Of a DNA stretch of 64,000 nt, positions 12,494 to 24,400 are shown one piece after another. The translations under genes and the position numbers were made by a program. Numbering within the stretch: the stretch's first letter is position 1; each line of letters opens with the position of its first letter. The stretch comes from Malurus cyaneus samueli. Taxonomy: Eukaryota; Chordata; Aves; Passeriformes; Maluridae. Under the pieces are notes generated by a model. The model was not told the DNA's origin. It did not search any database and was given only the letters and a program-made list of their open reading frames with translations. The stretch lies in assembly GCA_009741485.1 (NCBI GenBank), contig CM019216.1, positions 49,664,425-49,728,424 on the forward strand, written 5' to 3'.

Positions 12494-14660
12494 ATACACC
12501 TAAGTTGTCCACTTTGATTTCACTGGGAATAAGCCAGTAGACCATTTATTAACACACACAACAAAAATCATCTTCAACTATAGTACACTGCTTGGTTAAC
12601 AGACCTCATCCTCATTTCTGTGTAACACAGACAACTTAAGAGTTGCCCCAGTGACTCACATAGATACTGAATCTGTGTCACCAAAGACTCCTAACAGGCT
12701 GATTTCGGTGATGGATACAGGCCTGCAAGACATGACAAAGATTAGTGGTGCACAAAATACTGGTATCAGTTATCAAGGACCAGATCTTAAAAACTGTTTA
12801 CATTCCACTCAGGAAATGCATGTCCTAGGATGCTGCAGCTAATCAGAAGAGACAGACCAATTCATATTCAAACAGAGTTGTTACTTGTTTCCAGGACCAA
12901 TGTTTCCCTTGGTCTGCACCATGCCTTAGCATGCTGGCTCAATATCAATCATCCTTAGAAAAGGCAGCTTACAGCCAGCACAGTACCAACAACTCATTTG
13001 CAGGAAAGGAAACAACCATGAAGGAGCAAATTACTCCTTTGAGAAAAACAGCAGAGATTCATTTATAAAATTAAAATACTGAATGGTGTAATATGGGTGA
13101 TGAATTTGCAAATTAGGTAGAAGGTGAAGATGGAATACAAGTTAGAAAAAAAGCTGCCAGAGGTTTGAATCTTAGGTAATTTGGTGCTTTATGCTGCCTA
13201 TATGAAGCCTGACCAACAAACTCCATGGAAATGAAGAGATAACACAGCAACACACAATGAGGAGATGGACCATAGTGAGGGTATTTTTCATTTTAATTGG
13301 CTTGGGAAAGAAATCCGGAAAGAGAAACTAAAACACCATATTTAAAGTTGCCTTTAATTACTGCTATCTGCCATGGTAATAAGAGCAAGTAAAGAGGAAA
13401 CACTATTCCCACCATTATGTGGGAACTTGCCTCCAATGGCAGCCTCCTGATACACCTTCTTAATACTAAGAAAATCAAAGCTTAAATACATTAGCTACCA
13501 CAAGAAACAACAATAAGTAAAAACGTATTAAAGCCCACTAATAACCACATCTGGATTTACCAGTAAAACCCACAGATCCAAGCTCTATTTCAACCAGGGT
13601 GTGTGAAAATTCTCCCTAGAGAATTTAAGAATATCAATTCCTTCCTGAAAAATTTTACACTATAGTAGCATCTAGAATGCAGATTTATTTAGCCCTCTTT
13701 TTCATTACTTATTTTAAAATATTGTACACTAAAAATTCTAGAAAATTTTCTGAAGACTTAGTATATTTCTGCAGGTAATCTTTATCAGTTTTGAAAGCAA
13801 ATCTTATTCCTATTCTCTACATAGCCAGTTTAACTTTGTAACTGTATTAAAGCAGAGTTACAACAACTTCTATAGCTCTAAATGTTGCAGTTTAATTATA
13901 TATTCAATATCATCGCTCTGGAACTAGAGGAGGACATACCTGGAAAAACTTCTACATTAAATAACATGGGTAAAAATTAATTATCAACTTAAACTCACAA
14001 TATTTACACGGAAATAAAGAATTTAGAAAAGCAATTAAGATCTCCTATAAGGCTCCTTTGTACGCCATGAAAAACTACTGCATTTTAAATTACAGTAATT
14101 GAACTTATAAAAGTGAAGCAGTCAAATGAAACCACATTTTAGTGTAAACACAAGCTGTATCATTTTCTTTAATTAACTAATCTGATTTAAAACTTTATGA
14201 ACTATACCAATGGAAAATCAGAAGTGAAGTTTACATGACTAATAAAATTTTCCTGGATCACTTTTCAGATGTTCAGATTTAGCTTCATCTAGCACTTTCA
14301 GAGAAGTGTTAGGAAGAAAGTAATTTCAGCTTAGAGTTTCTACACAAATGAGTTCCATTTGCAGCTGTACACCTCCTCTGTGTGATCTTTAGAGGCATCA
14401 AGTATCTAACCCTATCCTCGTTCTGGAATTAATTGACTCTACCAAACAACACTGCAATTACTACAGTTCACAGTTTATATGGTTTGAAATTGATCTGGTT
14501 TTACATTTTTACAAAAACTGTGCTTGATGTTTTCTTCCAATTTAAAAAGAAATTAATTACTTTGTGTTTTGTTTTGCAATTAAACACACTAAATCTGTTG
14601 ATTACACTTAAGGAAGCAGATCCTATTCTCACTTTGACATGTATTTTCTGAAGGCAAATA
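12494..14660. other. Intronic sequence with no recognised feature
   Basis: AT-rich DNA, no frame above about 72 codons with protein character and no repeat recognised. Confidence 0.5.
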
Positions 14661-14663
14661 TTA

Positions 14664-14697
14664 TGTTGCTGTTGTTTTGTTGTTGCTGCTGTTGTTG
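14664..14697. repeat. Imperfect (TGT/GCT) trinucleotide microsatellite
   Basis: About 34 bases of TGTTGCTGTTGTT-type triplets, interrupted by one TTTT. Short imperfect triplet repeat. Confidence 0.85.
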
Positions 14698-16165
14698 AAA
14701 CTAAACTCTTCCTAGAAATACTCCTGGCATTCATTTCTTGTCACCATTGGTTCTCAGAGGCAACTTAACTGGCCATTAAATGATGCCTGCAGAAAGATCT
14801 TTTGCTTTGCACTGATGTCCCAGTTCTAGGAAGCTGCAGCTCAAGTGACAACTTTCCACTGTCCTCCCCACCTGTACCCTCTGGTGCTGACAGTTCCAGC
14901 AGCTTTTGCATTTAGAGCCTTCCCTGTGATTCACCCCTTCATGATCAGCTGCAGATTTTCCAAGAAAAAAGCCATACAAGTATTTTGCATTTGCCAAGGG
15001 TTCAGAAATTTCCTTTCCCAATCACAAACCTGCCTAAAATAAAGCCAAGTCACCAAACACTGCTGGCACAAGCTTTTGCCCCAATCAGCCCTGAGAAACA
15101 ATCTCCCAGATCTTAAATGGAAATTCAGCCTTTTGTTTCCCCACAAATCAATGAGGACTGGTTTGCTGAGGGCACCATCAAGGTAGAAGTCCCAGGTAGT
15201 TTTGACACAGCCCAGGTTAAGCAGACACAGGTCTCAGCATCAAAAGCAGCACCATGCTGATCCACAGGCTAAAACGTGTCAGAGCCTCCTGATCCCCAAA
15301 GCACTCCCTTGCATACCCCCTGCTCTGGTTATACAACCCCTGCCCACTACATCCAGCAGAGAAGCATCGCACTCTTCAGCAAATGTACGCTACTTACCAG
15401 CCCAGAATGCAAAGAATTAGCTTTGCTGTGTGGTGTAGTTAGGATTTGCTTTGCAGAGCTTGTAGTTTTTTAGCATGTAATTTATTTAATTTTTTTCTGA
15501 TACAGCATGAACCTGCTCAGAAAGGAAGCTGAACTGAATGGAGGGGAGGAGGCTGTATTTGCAAAATGAAACAATTAACTTATTTTCTCATGTGTTGTGC
15601 TTTGCTCCCATCATAGCCCAAACTAAAGTATTCTTCCATCAAACTTGTCAGAAAGGATTGTTGAAAAAGTACAAGAATTTGGAACACATTAATTACCAAG
15701 GTTCCTTCTGCAGAGTTTGGGTTGAAAGTCTTTCACAGAGGGGAAACTGCTCTTGAATCTCAGCCATACATAACACCTGCAGAACTGGTTTTAACATTAC
15801 AGTAGACTTGCCACAGCAAAATCATTCTGAATTATAAAATGGAAAGGCTAGTTTTCCCAATTTAATTAGCAATCTAACTAAGATGGAGAAAAAAATTATT
15901 TATCTTTGTTATTACTTTATTTCTGAGTAAAATTATAACCCTCTATGAGATTATTAAGAATATCTGTAAAAGAAACTAAGCTTATTGTCTATGTTACTGA
16001 TCCTGTCATGTATTTTTGAAAATAAGACATACTCATAAAACTCTAAGTTCAGAAGTGAAGACACCACTTCGCCATTCCAAATGTGACCATCTGACCACAG
16101 CCAACAAGGTTCTGAAGCACCCACACTTTTCAATATACAATACCCTTGAGAGAAGAGCAGAGGAG
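14698..16165. other. Intronic sequence with no recognised feature
   Basis: Mixed composition, somewhat less AT-rich at 14780-15420. Several overlapping open frames of 65-81 codons occur on both strands there. None has a recognisable domain. Confidence 0.5.
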
Positions 16166-16196
16166 AAAAAAAAAAAAAAAGGGGGGGGGGGGGGGG
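16166..16196. repeat. A15-G16 homopolymer junction
   Basis: Fifteen A bases run straight into sixteen G bases. The G run could form a G-quadruplex on the plus strand. Exact lengths are doubtful because such junctions are hard to sequence. Confidence 0.93.
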
Positions 16197-19100
16197 AATT
16201 TATAAAGGAAAATTAAGTTTACCCTTACAATTTTGGAAGGGAAAGAACAGGGAGAAATAAGGAGGGAGGGGAAAAGCCTTTCTAATTTGGGGTGCAGTTC
16301 TTTAAGTGAAAACTGATGGTTCTGTAAAGCTACAGCCAAATAAAGCTTGGGTGGCTGATTTAACTGTTTTGTTGTGACAAAATACCCACTTAACACATTT
16401 TTCTGTTTCAAACGCGCTATGCCACATTTATCTAACATATGTAAACAAATAATATATTAAAATGCATGCCATGTTCTATTTCAGTAGGATTTCTGAAACA
16501 AGACAAACAAAACTGAAACTACTTGCAGAGCATTTTGAAAAATACTGGTTATACTACACATTACACTTTATTTGCACAAATAATAGTAAACCAAGACTCA
16601 GAAGTGTAATTCAGATTGAATTCAACACTACCAAGATAGTACATCTGATGTTCCAGCTCTTTTTGGAAAACCAGACACCTGCTGCTAATTTCCATTTCAT
16701 TGTTCAAATATATGCTGTTAAGACCCCATAATTAAGTCCAGGGACAAAGATGATGCTTTACTTTGAGGTTCATTTTTTTCCTTATAAAAACAAAAGTAAA
16801 AACCTAGACTCAGGCAAACACACGCTCACGCATAAACACACAAATCTCAAACATGCCCCATTTTTAGTTAAAAGAGAAATGAGCCAACCAAGCGAATTTT
16901 AGCTTTGTTCTGATTTCTGTGTTAAGTTGCACAATCAACAACTGATCTGGCTATGATAGAAAACACTCTTTTGCATAACCATATTTTGATAACCTATTAC
17001 AGCTTTCAGTACATTACAAATAGTTTAACAATTCCATTCATATAGGAAATAAATTTGGGTCAATGTGAAGGACCTGTCCTTCTCCCATGAGAAAACAGAT
17101 TGTTACTCTGAATTTAAGATTAACATTTTAAAAAAAAAATTAGTAATATGGTAACAAGAACTTCTCATCCCCTTGGCTTACCATGATGGAAAAAGGGAAA
17201 GGTGTTTGTGTGTTCTTTACAAGCATGAAGAGCAAAACATATTTACCCTATCAAAAGAGAAGGCCAAACAGCATCCTGAAAGCAATTTCACAGAAGTGTA
17301 TGGACCCGGGGCATTGCCAAGGGAAGACCAACACCAACTTCCTCTACATCCCTTCCAAGGCCAGAAGCCAGGAAAACTGGAAAATGAACAGCAGCAGGGG
17401 GAGAACCAGCATTACAACTCTCTTCTCTTGCCTGCAACTGTTGTTGTAGCAGGAGAGGGAAGCAGGGACCAGAATCAGAGAAACACCAGTTTTCAATTCA
17501 TCAGAGTTAAACGTGGCAATTCTGGCGTGTCACTGACTGAGTTTCCTTTCAACAGGAACTCACTGAATGAGAGAGCCATTGCCAGGGCAGATACACAACA
17601 GAGACCTTATATTAAATACAAAAGGCAACGCAAAAGAAAGGAGGGGAAAGAGAGACGAGGCAGGTTGTAACTTTTTCTTAATTTATTTACTGATGGTTCA
17701 AAAGTTTACAGCAATCCTCTCAGCATGGTAGAAAAGAAGAGGATGAGAAACAGGGGTTCAACTCATGTGAGAGAGTGTGGACCTGAGCATGTGTACCTTT
17801 AAATTCTCCCAAAGACAGAAGAAAGAAATCAGACTAAACCAAGATTATTCTTCTCCATTCCTGCTTAGAAGTCTGCAAAGATAGAAAACTTTGATTTTTG
17901 AACTGTTTGGGCATTGTCGGTTGCTTGGGTTTTGGGGTTTTTTTTTTGTTTTTTTTTTTTCATTTTCATATGAAATCTACTCCAGAAGTTAACCAGTCAA
18001 CTGCAATACCTAAAGCTAATCCAAATCAAACTAATGATCAAACCTACCAAAGTTACATGACATGAGTATAATGCACACCCAAAGGGCAGCTACATGCACC
18101 ACATAAAAAGTCTTTTACTGAAGTTTCACTGCCAGAAGATGCAGCACAGTCACTCATTCCATTCTCCTCGTTTTCTATTGCTCCCAAAGCACACTAGAAA
18201 TGCCCCAGGCAAGCAGATCCTCTGGTGTCTGCTGTTGAATCTGGCACAATTGCTTTTCTTCTCCCTTCCACAAAGCCAGTGAGACAGGATGGTAATCCTA
18301 GGAACCCATACCTCCACTGAATTACAAAATTCTCTGGCTCTGTCTGGTGCCTCAAGAACACCACCAGTTGAGTGCCACCATAGATTCCCCCAATATTTGA
18401 TTTCCGCTTCAGTAACTCAACAATGCACTGGGAAGACTGGAATTACGGGACTTGTGTAATTTAAATTTTTTTAAGTCTCATCATAGTCATTGAACAAACA
18501 CTCTTTCCTTGTTTGTAAGTAATTTCATTCTACAAACAGCAGCAAACTGTTACTACTACTTCCAGGTGAGAGTTATTTCCATCCGACAGACACCACCTAC
18601 CAAATAGTGCACACCCTGTGAGATACACTCATTGCCTGGAAAACATACCGAAGACAGCAAAATTGACAATTATGGCAAAAAGGTAATCCAAGCCAAAAAG
18701 TTGACTCTAGACTAAGAGTCTACATTATGAAATTTCTAAAGATAAGTCACACACAAGCACCAAACAGGGACACACGATCACCCCCAGTAAATATGATATT
18801 CACATCACAGCAGCTCAGTAAAGGGACACTGCAACAACCCCATTAACTCCTCTGCTCTGCACTAGCAGGAGTGCCCACACAATCTGTACCTTCCATGAGC
18901 ATGGAAAATGTGTTTGCTCTGCCTTGCAGTCATCCAGCACTAACAGCACTGCTGGGCTCCCATTTGCTGTTGCTTGTTTGTGGCACAAGGAGAGGTGCAG
19001 TAAACCTGGCATGTGCACCAACAAAACCACAAAGGTTTCCAGCTACAGGGCCCATTCCAGCAAGTGAATAGTACATTAAAAGGTCTCATAGGTGACATTT

Positions 19101-20151
19101 AAAAGACTCCAAAAGACAATGAGGCCACCAAAACAAGCCCCAGAAATTAAACCGAAAAAACACCAGGGAAATAAAACAGCTTAGGTTGCACTATTTTTAG
19201 GCAATCAAGGTACTTCAGTGAAGAAATTCACTCCAAAAAGTTTTATTCTAATTCTTTCAATCTCCTGGGAGTTGCATATAAAGACATCTAAAGAAAATAG
19301 TGAAGGAGCTTCGCAACTAACTAGGAATAAGGGGAAGAACTCTCAAAGAAGAAAATAACATGTCTGCAAAGACTAAAATGCAACCATTCCTGGCTTGGAC
19401 CCAGAGAACTGACTGTGCCATCGTTCTGTATCCCACAGGGCAATTACCAGTTTGCAGGCTTCCCATCACTATCTTAGGGCCAGAAAAATTGTTCTACTTC
19501 AGATGGCATTTCAGAACTTCCACAACAGGGGTATAATTTACTTCACTCTGGTAAGAGCGGGCAAGGAGGGTGGGAGTGACTTTAAAATGCTTTGTAATAT
19601 CTTTTGGGCAAAGCAGAAAATTCAACAAAACTAGGTTGCTTACTTCCTTAAATACATGGACCTTGTATATTTGATCAGAATGTGATTTTACCTCAAATTA
19701 ATTGATACACTTCCCCCCAACTTTGAATTTCGATTATTTTCCCCTTCAGAGCAATCATCTCAGCTGTTTTTTCAATGTCACCTCAAAAAAAAGTCTGAAC
19801 TTCAGAAAAGAAGCACATGCAGGGTAGAGAGAATTATAAAGATATAAGGCACTTATTTCTCTCTGAGAAGGTCATATCACCCATCAACATGGGATTCCGA
19901 TTACATACTAGTCTGGATGAAGAATACCTTTTGACTTTACTCCAAGCCTCAGGCTTGTTCACCACTTAGCATTAGAAAAAGAGAATATATTTTTTAAAAG
20001 CCATCAAAACAACCAGGACGTTATAGTATGGTGTGCACATACTCAAAAATTCTTCTAGAGTGTTTCATCTTGCCCTAAATAATAAAAGTCAGAAAAAGAC
20101 AAAAATAAAGTTAAGTGGCTGCATAATTCTCAGTAATTTTTTTTTTCCTAC
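16197..20151. other. Intronic sequence, no recognised gene
   Basis: Contains a 165-codon plus-strand frame at 17173-17670 that is rich in Gln, Lys, Arg and Glu. It has no domain I recognise, so I treat it as chance in purine-rich DNA. A T-rich run lies at 17938-17960. A slightly GC-richer patch at 18800-19060 has no recognised identity. Confidence 0.5.
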
Positions 20152-20720
20152 TGTACTGGTTTTGGCTGGGGTAGAGTTTGTTTTCTCCATAGTAGCTGGC
20201 ATGTGGCAATGTTTGTGGTTTGTGCTGGGAGCAGTGCTGATAACACAGGGATGTTTCAGTCAGTGCCGAGCAGCGCTCACACAGAGCCAAGGCCTTTCGT
20301 GCTTCTCACGCTGCCCCTCCAGTGAGTGGGCACAGCCAGGACATCCGACCACACAAAGGACCAAAGGGACACCCAACCACATGGCATCATACCCATGGAA
20401 AGATGGAAGAGAAAGGAAAAAGGGAGGACATTCAAAGTGATGGCATTTGTCTTCCCAAGACCTGTTACATGTGATGGAGCCCTGCTTTCCTGGAGGTGGC
20501 TGAACACCTGACTGCCCATGGGGAGTGCTGAATTAATTCCTTGTTTTGCTTTGCTTGGACTGACAGCTTTTACTTTACCTATTACTCTGCCTTTATCTCA
20601 ACTCGCAGGTTTTCTCACTTTTACCCTTCCCGTTTTCTCCCCCATCCCACCAGAGAGGTGGAGGGACGCGAAGAAGGCACAGTGTGGGGCTTCGTGGACA
20701 GCTGGGGTTAAATTGCAACA
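20152..20720 (+). mobile_element. Solo LTR of an avian endogenous retrovirus
   Basis: Begins TGTACTGGTTTTGGCTGGGG and ends near AATTGCAACA, about 569 bp, with TG at the start and CA at the end as retroviral LTRs have. Internal blocks match a bird LTR type I remember. They include GATAACACAGGGATGTTTCA, GAGCAGCGCTCACACAGAG, a GTGATGGAGCCCTGCTTTCC block, and a U5-like TTTATCTCAACTCGCAGG followed by TTTTCTCACTTTTACCC. The transcription sense is plus, opposite to PTPRK. The usual TATA position is altered (CATACCCATGGAAAG-like). The usual ATTAAA polyadenylation hexamer appears changed to ATTACT near 20580. No internal retroviral genes, primer-binding site or second LTR follows, so it is a solo LTR left by recombination. 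No clear target-site duplication was found. It overlaps chance open frames only. Confidence 0.85.
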
Positions 20721-21419
20721 CCAAAGAGGCACTGGGGTTGGGGATGGTCAGGAAAAATCCAGTCATCTGGCAGCATACAGTGCTTCACAGCAGAAACTAC
20801 CTAACAATACATCTTATCAGTGATGAATTGACGAGTTCAGACTTCTAAACTGAAAATCCTGACTCCTCAAGGCCCATGAATTTGGAGACTGATTGGTTTC
20901 CAATTTTGAAGTGCAGAGATTTTAGTGAAGTTTTTGATAATGGTTCAATACAGCACTATTATATATTTTTTTTCTTTTATTCTCTTTCACTTAGAGATAG
21001 TCTGGAAACCCCTAGCAGAGCATAATTCATTACTCAATCTTTCCAGAACCCATATAATGAAATGAAAGTATTACCAGTTCCTGTGTTCTTTTAACCATCT
21101 ACTTCAAGCATATATCACTGATTTCTGCCATAATACTCTTTCATTCATTTCACTTTTCATGTGAATAAAAGAGCCAAGTGGAAGAGGGTATCATTGCCAG
21201 CTCCTTGATAGTGTGATATTCACAATTTTTCTTAGAAAGGGAGAGGATCTTGCAGAAGCTGATAAAAATATGACAAAATCTGAGCTTCTTACGTAACAAG
21301 CAATTATGCTTTTCATCTACAGACTAACATCCTAAAAAAGAATAATCTTGACAAAAGGAACCATAACCAGAACTTATTTACACACCATGATTTAAGTCAG
21401 TCGCGTATTTCTGGGGAAA
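20721..21419. other. Intronic sequence with no recognised feature
   Basis: AT-rich DNA between the solo LTR and the assembly gap. Nothing recognised. Confidence 0.5.
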
Positions 21420-21429
21420 NNNNNNNNNN
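21420..21429. other. Assembly gap (10 Ns)
   Basis: Ten consecutive N bases. The true length is unknown. Single Ns also stand at 26486 and 29386, the latter inside the polypyrimidine tract upstream of the exon. Confidence 0.99.
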
Positions 21430-24400
21430 CTCAAAGCACGAAAATGTTTTATTGACAGGGAAACGTGGGAAATTAATTGGTGCCAATGGAAAGCCCATAT
21501 AAGGAAAAAAAAATCAGGGGCTCTGAGATGGCTGATTAGCAATAGTGTGTTTTCTACTCCAATGCCTGACAGTGCTTGCACTGTGACAGGGAGGAGAATG
21601 CTACAGGCTTTTCATAATCTTGGTAATCAAGGTTAATGCAAAATTTGCATACCACCTTGCAGATGCGAGGAATGTTTCCTGGAAGAGTACTGGGTTAAAG
21701 TTACATATATTTCCCCAGAAATTAAGCACTGGCTGAAAAAAATTACATGCTTATCTCAAAGTAAGTCCTCAAGAGTTTACAGCCAGTCTGTGTTGCACGC
21801 AAGATTTTTAGGTAATTAAAGGGAATTCATAAAATGGATTGACATGGCATACTAACCTCCAGATCTTTGACTGCCTTGGAAAACGTCAAGCATCTACTAT
21901 ATGTTCATCACTTCACCCTGAAGGCAACCACTATTTTGCAGGGAACAGTGAAAAAAGGTCAAAATCCTCATCAGCCTCATTGATGCTACATTATTTGATG
22001 GAAAGATAACTGAAGGTTCTTGTATGTACAGCCATGTGATTCCATACAATACTTCAGTGTAATATTTCTACTCTCCTTAAAGTTCAGATTATACATACAG
22101 CACAGGAAACCCAGAACAGAATAGAACAAAAGAAATCTACTCACAAATTGTAATCTAACAAAGAAAAGCAGTGCAAAAGATAGTACTGAAAATTTCAAAC
22201 AAAGAAACAAAACAACAAAACAAAGGGAGTAAACTGCTGACATTTCTTTTTTCAGCATGCAAATTCTTCAGATTCAAAATTCTGTGAATCCAGATTTTCT
22301 GAAGAACTCAGAATAGAACAACAGAAGCAATTGCTCAGATTCCACAGTTCCTTAGCCTGTGAAAACCAAGGCATCCAAAATTATTTCTTCCACACCCGAG
22401 CAGGAATGGAATTCTAGGTGTTTTGTGGAGGGAGAGCCATCTCTGCTTGCAATGGTGAATTTCAGCTTGGATCACTGACTTAGACACAGCTGATACATTT
22501 TACTTGATTAACAATAATTTCTGCTATTTTTAATTGTAAAAATTCTTTGATACTAATTTATCAGTTTGGCCCTCTTTTAATGCATCAGACCTCAGAAAAA
22601 ATTAGGTCTCATCAAAATAGGCTAGCAAAAGTCAAACCCACCAAGTTAGGAAAGCTATTACATACTTCTCCATAAGATAAATTTTAAAGTTCTTAAATTA
22701 AAAATAGAAGAGGGTGTGCAGAAAGAGACAGCACAATAGATGGAGGAGAGGCCAACACCACATATTGCCATTATTTACCTGCTTCCCCACCACTATCATT
22801 CCCTTATCCCTCAGCAAGTTCCTGTGCTCATAAATGAACTAATTCTGGATGGAAAGAGGGCATGCTGTGGCTAGCCTGCAGAAATATACCCTACAGAAAC
22901 AATGCCACAGACCTGAACTAACAGTCAAAGCCTGCTTGTCATTTCCAAGAAAAAAGAAAGATCTTCCAAGAAGTCTCCAATACTTATGGTGTTACTGAAA
23001 ACCGAGATGCTGGCACTTCAGCTGTGATGAGGCTTGTTTGGGCAATGCTCTCTCTCACTCCCTGCACTATGATTTCCCATTTTGAAGACTGGAATGAGTC
23101 AGTATTTGTACAAGTCCTTTGAGAGCTGTGAGTGCTTTGTGATCTGCAGAACTAAATTATTAAAATTGTTCTGGTAATCACTCTATTGGAAATTACGCCT
23201 TTTTTGTCCTCACCAAATCAATAAATATCTTGGAAGAAATGAGACAAAAATGTGATAGATATGCCTGCATGCATCCATGTTTATCCTAGCAGTTAAAAAA
23301 AACCCCACGTTTTGTTTGTACTAGCAAGGCTTGGGAGAAGCAATAAAAAAGTTCATTATTAAAAAAGTCTAAGTAACTCTTCAATTAACTGTATAAAGAA
23401 AAAGTTTCTGATTAAGTGCTGCCTAGCAAGTAATAGCCAGGAGAACACTTAGGGGTTCAGAATGTGTTTCTGATGAGAAAGCAACATCATTCCTGTTTGG
23501 AGATATTTTCAAACATTAGAGATAGTGGTAAGCAGTGAGGCAGTTAAAAGTGCTTTTATCTGGTAAAAACTATGGAGGAAAGCAAGAAGACAAAGGAAAC
23601 AAACAAATGTATAAGCCATTTCATTGTGCATTAATGAACTAGAAAAAAAAGAGTTAATGACAGTCACCCTAAATTCTTAAAAGCCACTTATTCTCAAGGG
23701 AGTTATTCCACAAAAGGGGTGCTAAAGAATGATGTATCATACAAGGAACATTTCAGTGACTTATACTTACACACACAAGCCGTTCCAAATTTAAGAAAAA
23801 AATAAAATTCTTAGTTTATTAACTATTACCTTAGATTTCTTTAATTATACAGCTAGCACATTTTAGTCAACAATTTTTTTATCTCTGCTAGAATGAAATA
23901 TCAACCACCCCTCCAGAATGTTCTAATTCATGCCTTATTTCTGAGAATCCTTCGAAAATGGAAGAATTTAAAAGGCTTAATTTCAAATTTCAGTTTTAAA
24001 ATGTCAAAATATTATGTTACCCCAAGTGAGATTGAAAGGAAACGGTAAGGGGAAAAGAGCCAAGAGAAATGGGTGTAGGGGTGGTAGTGGCAGACAAAGT
24101 TAGCTTTTATTTCTAAAGCCAAACGAAAACTCACATAAAATATGACCAGACTGGTTTAAATAACCACAGAATAAAATTTTGTAAATTACATTTAGGAATC
24201 CAGAAAAAAAGTTAAGCACACATCTCCTTGAGGGGTGGAAGGGGCTGGGTAACCACATCGTCCTCCTCTGGCACCAACAACAGCTATTTCTGCCAGGTAC
24301 GTTCACGGGTCGAAAGCCTGCAGTGTGACCAACCTCCACGCACTTTTTTCAGTCTGGTTTATTCACCAGAACAAAAAGGCCTCTAATTCTTGAACTGGAA

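Noticed and set aside
17755..17775. GGGTTCAACTC resembling a tRNA B box
   Set aside because: No matching A box, acceptor stem or cloverleaf around it. Similar GGTTCAA words near 10503 and 44613 fail for the same reason.
20033..20440. 135-codon plus-strand open frame
   Set aside because: Lies mostly within the solo LTR, which is non-coding.
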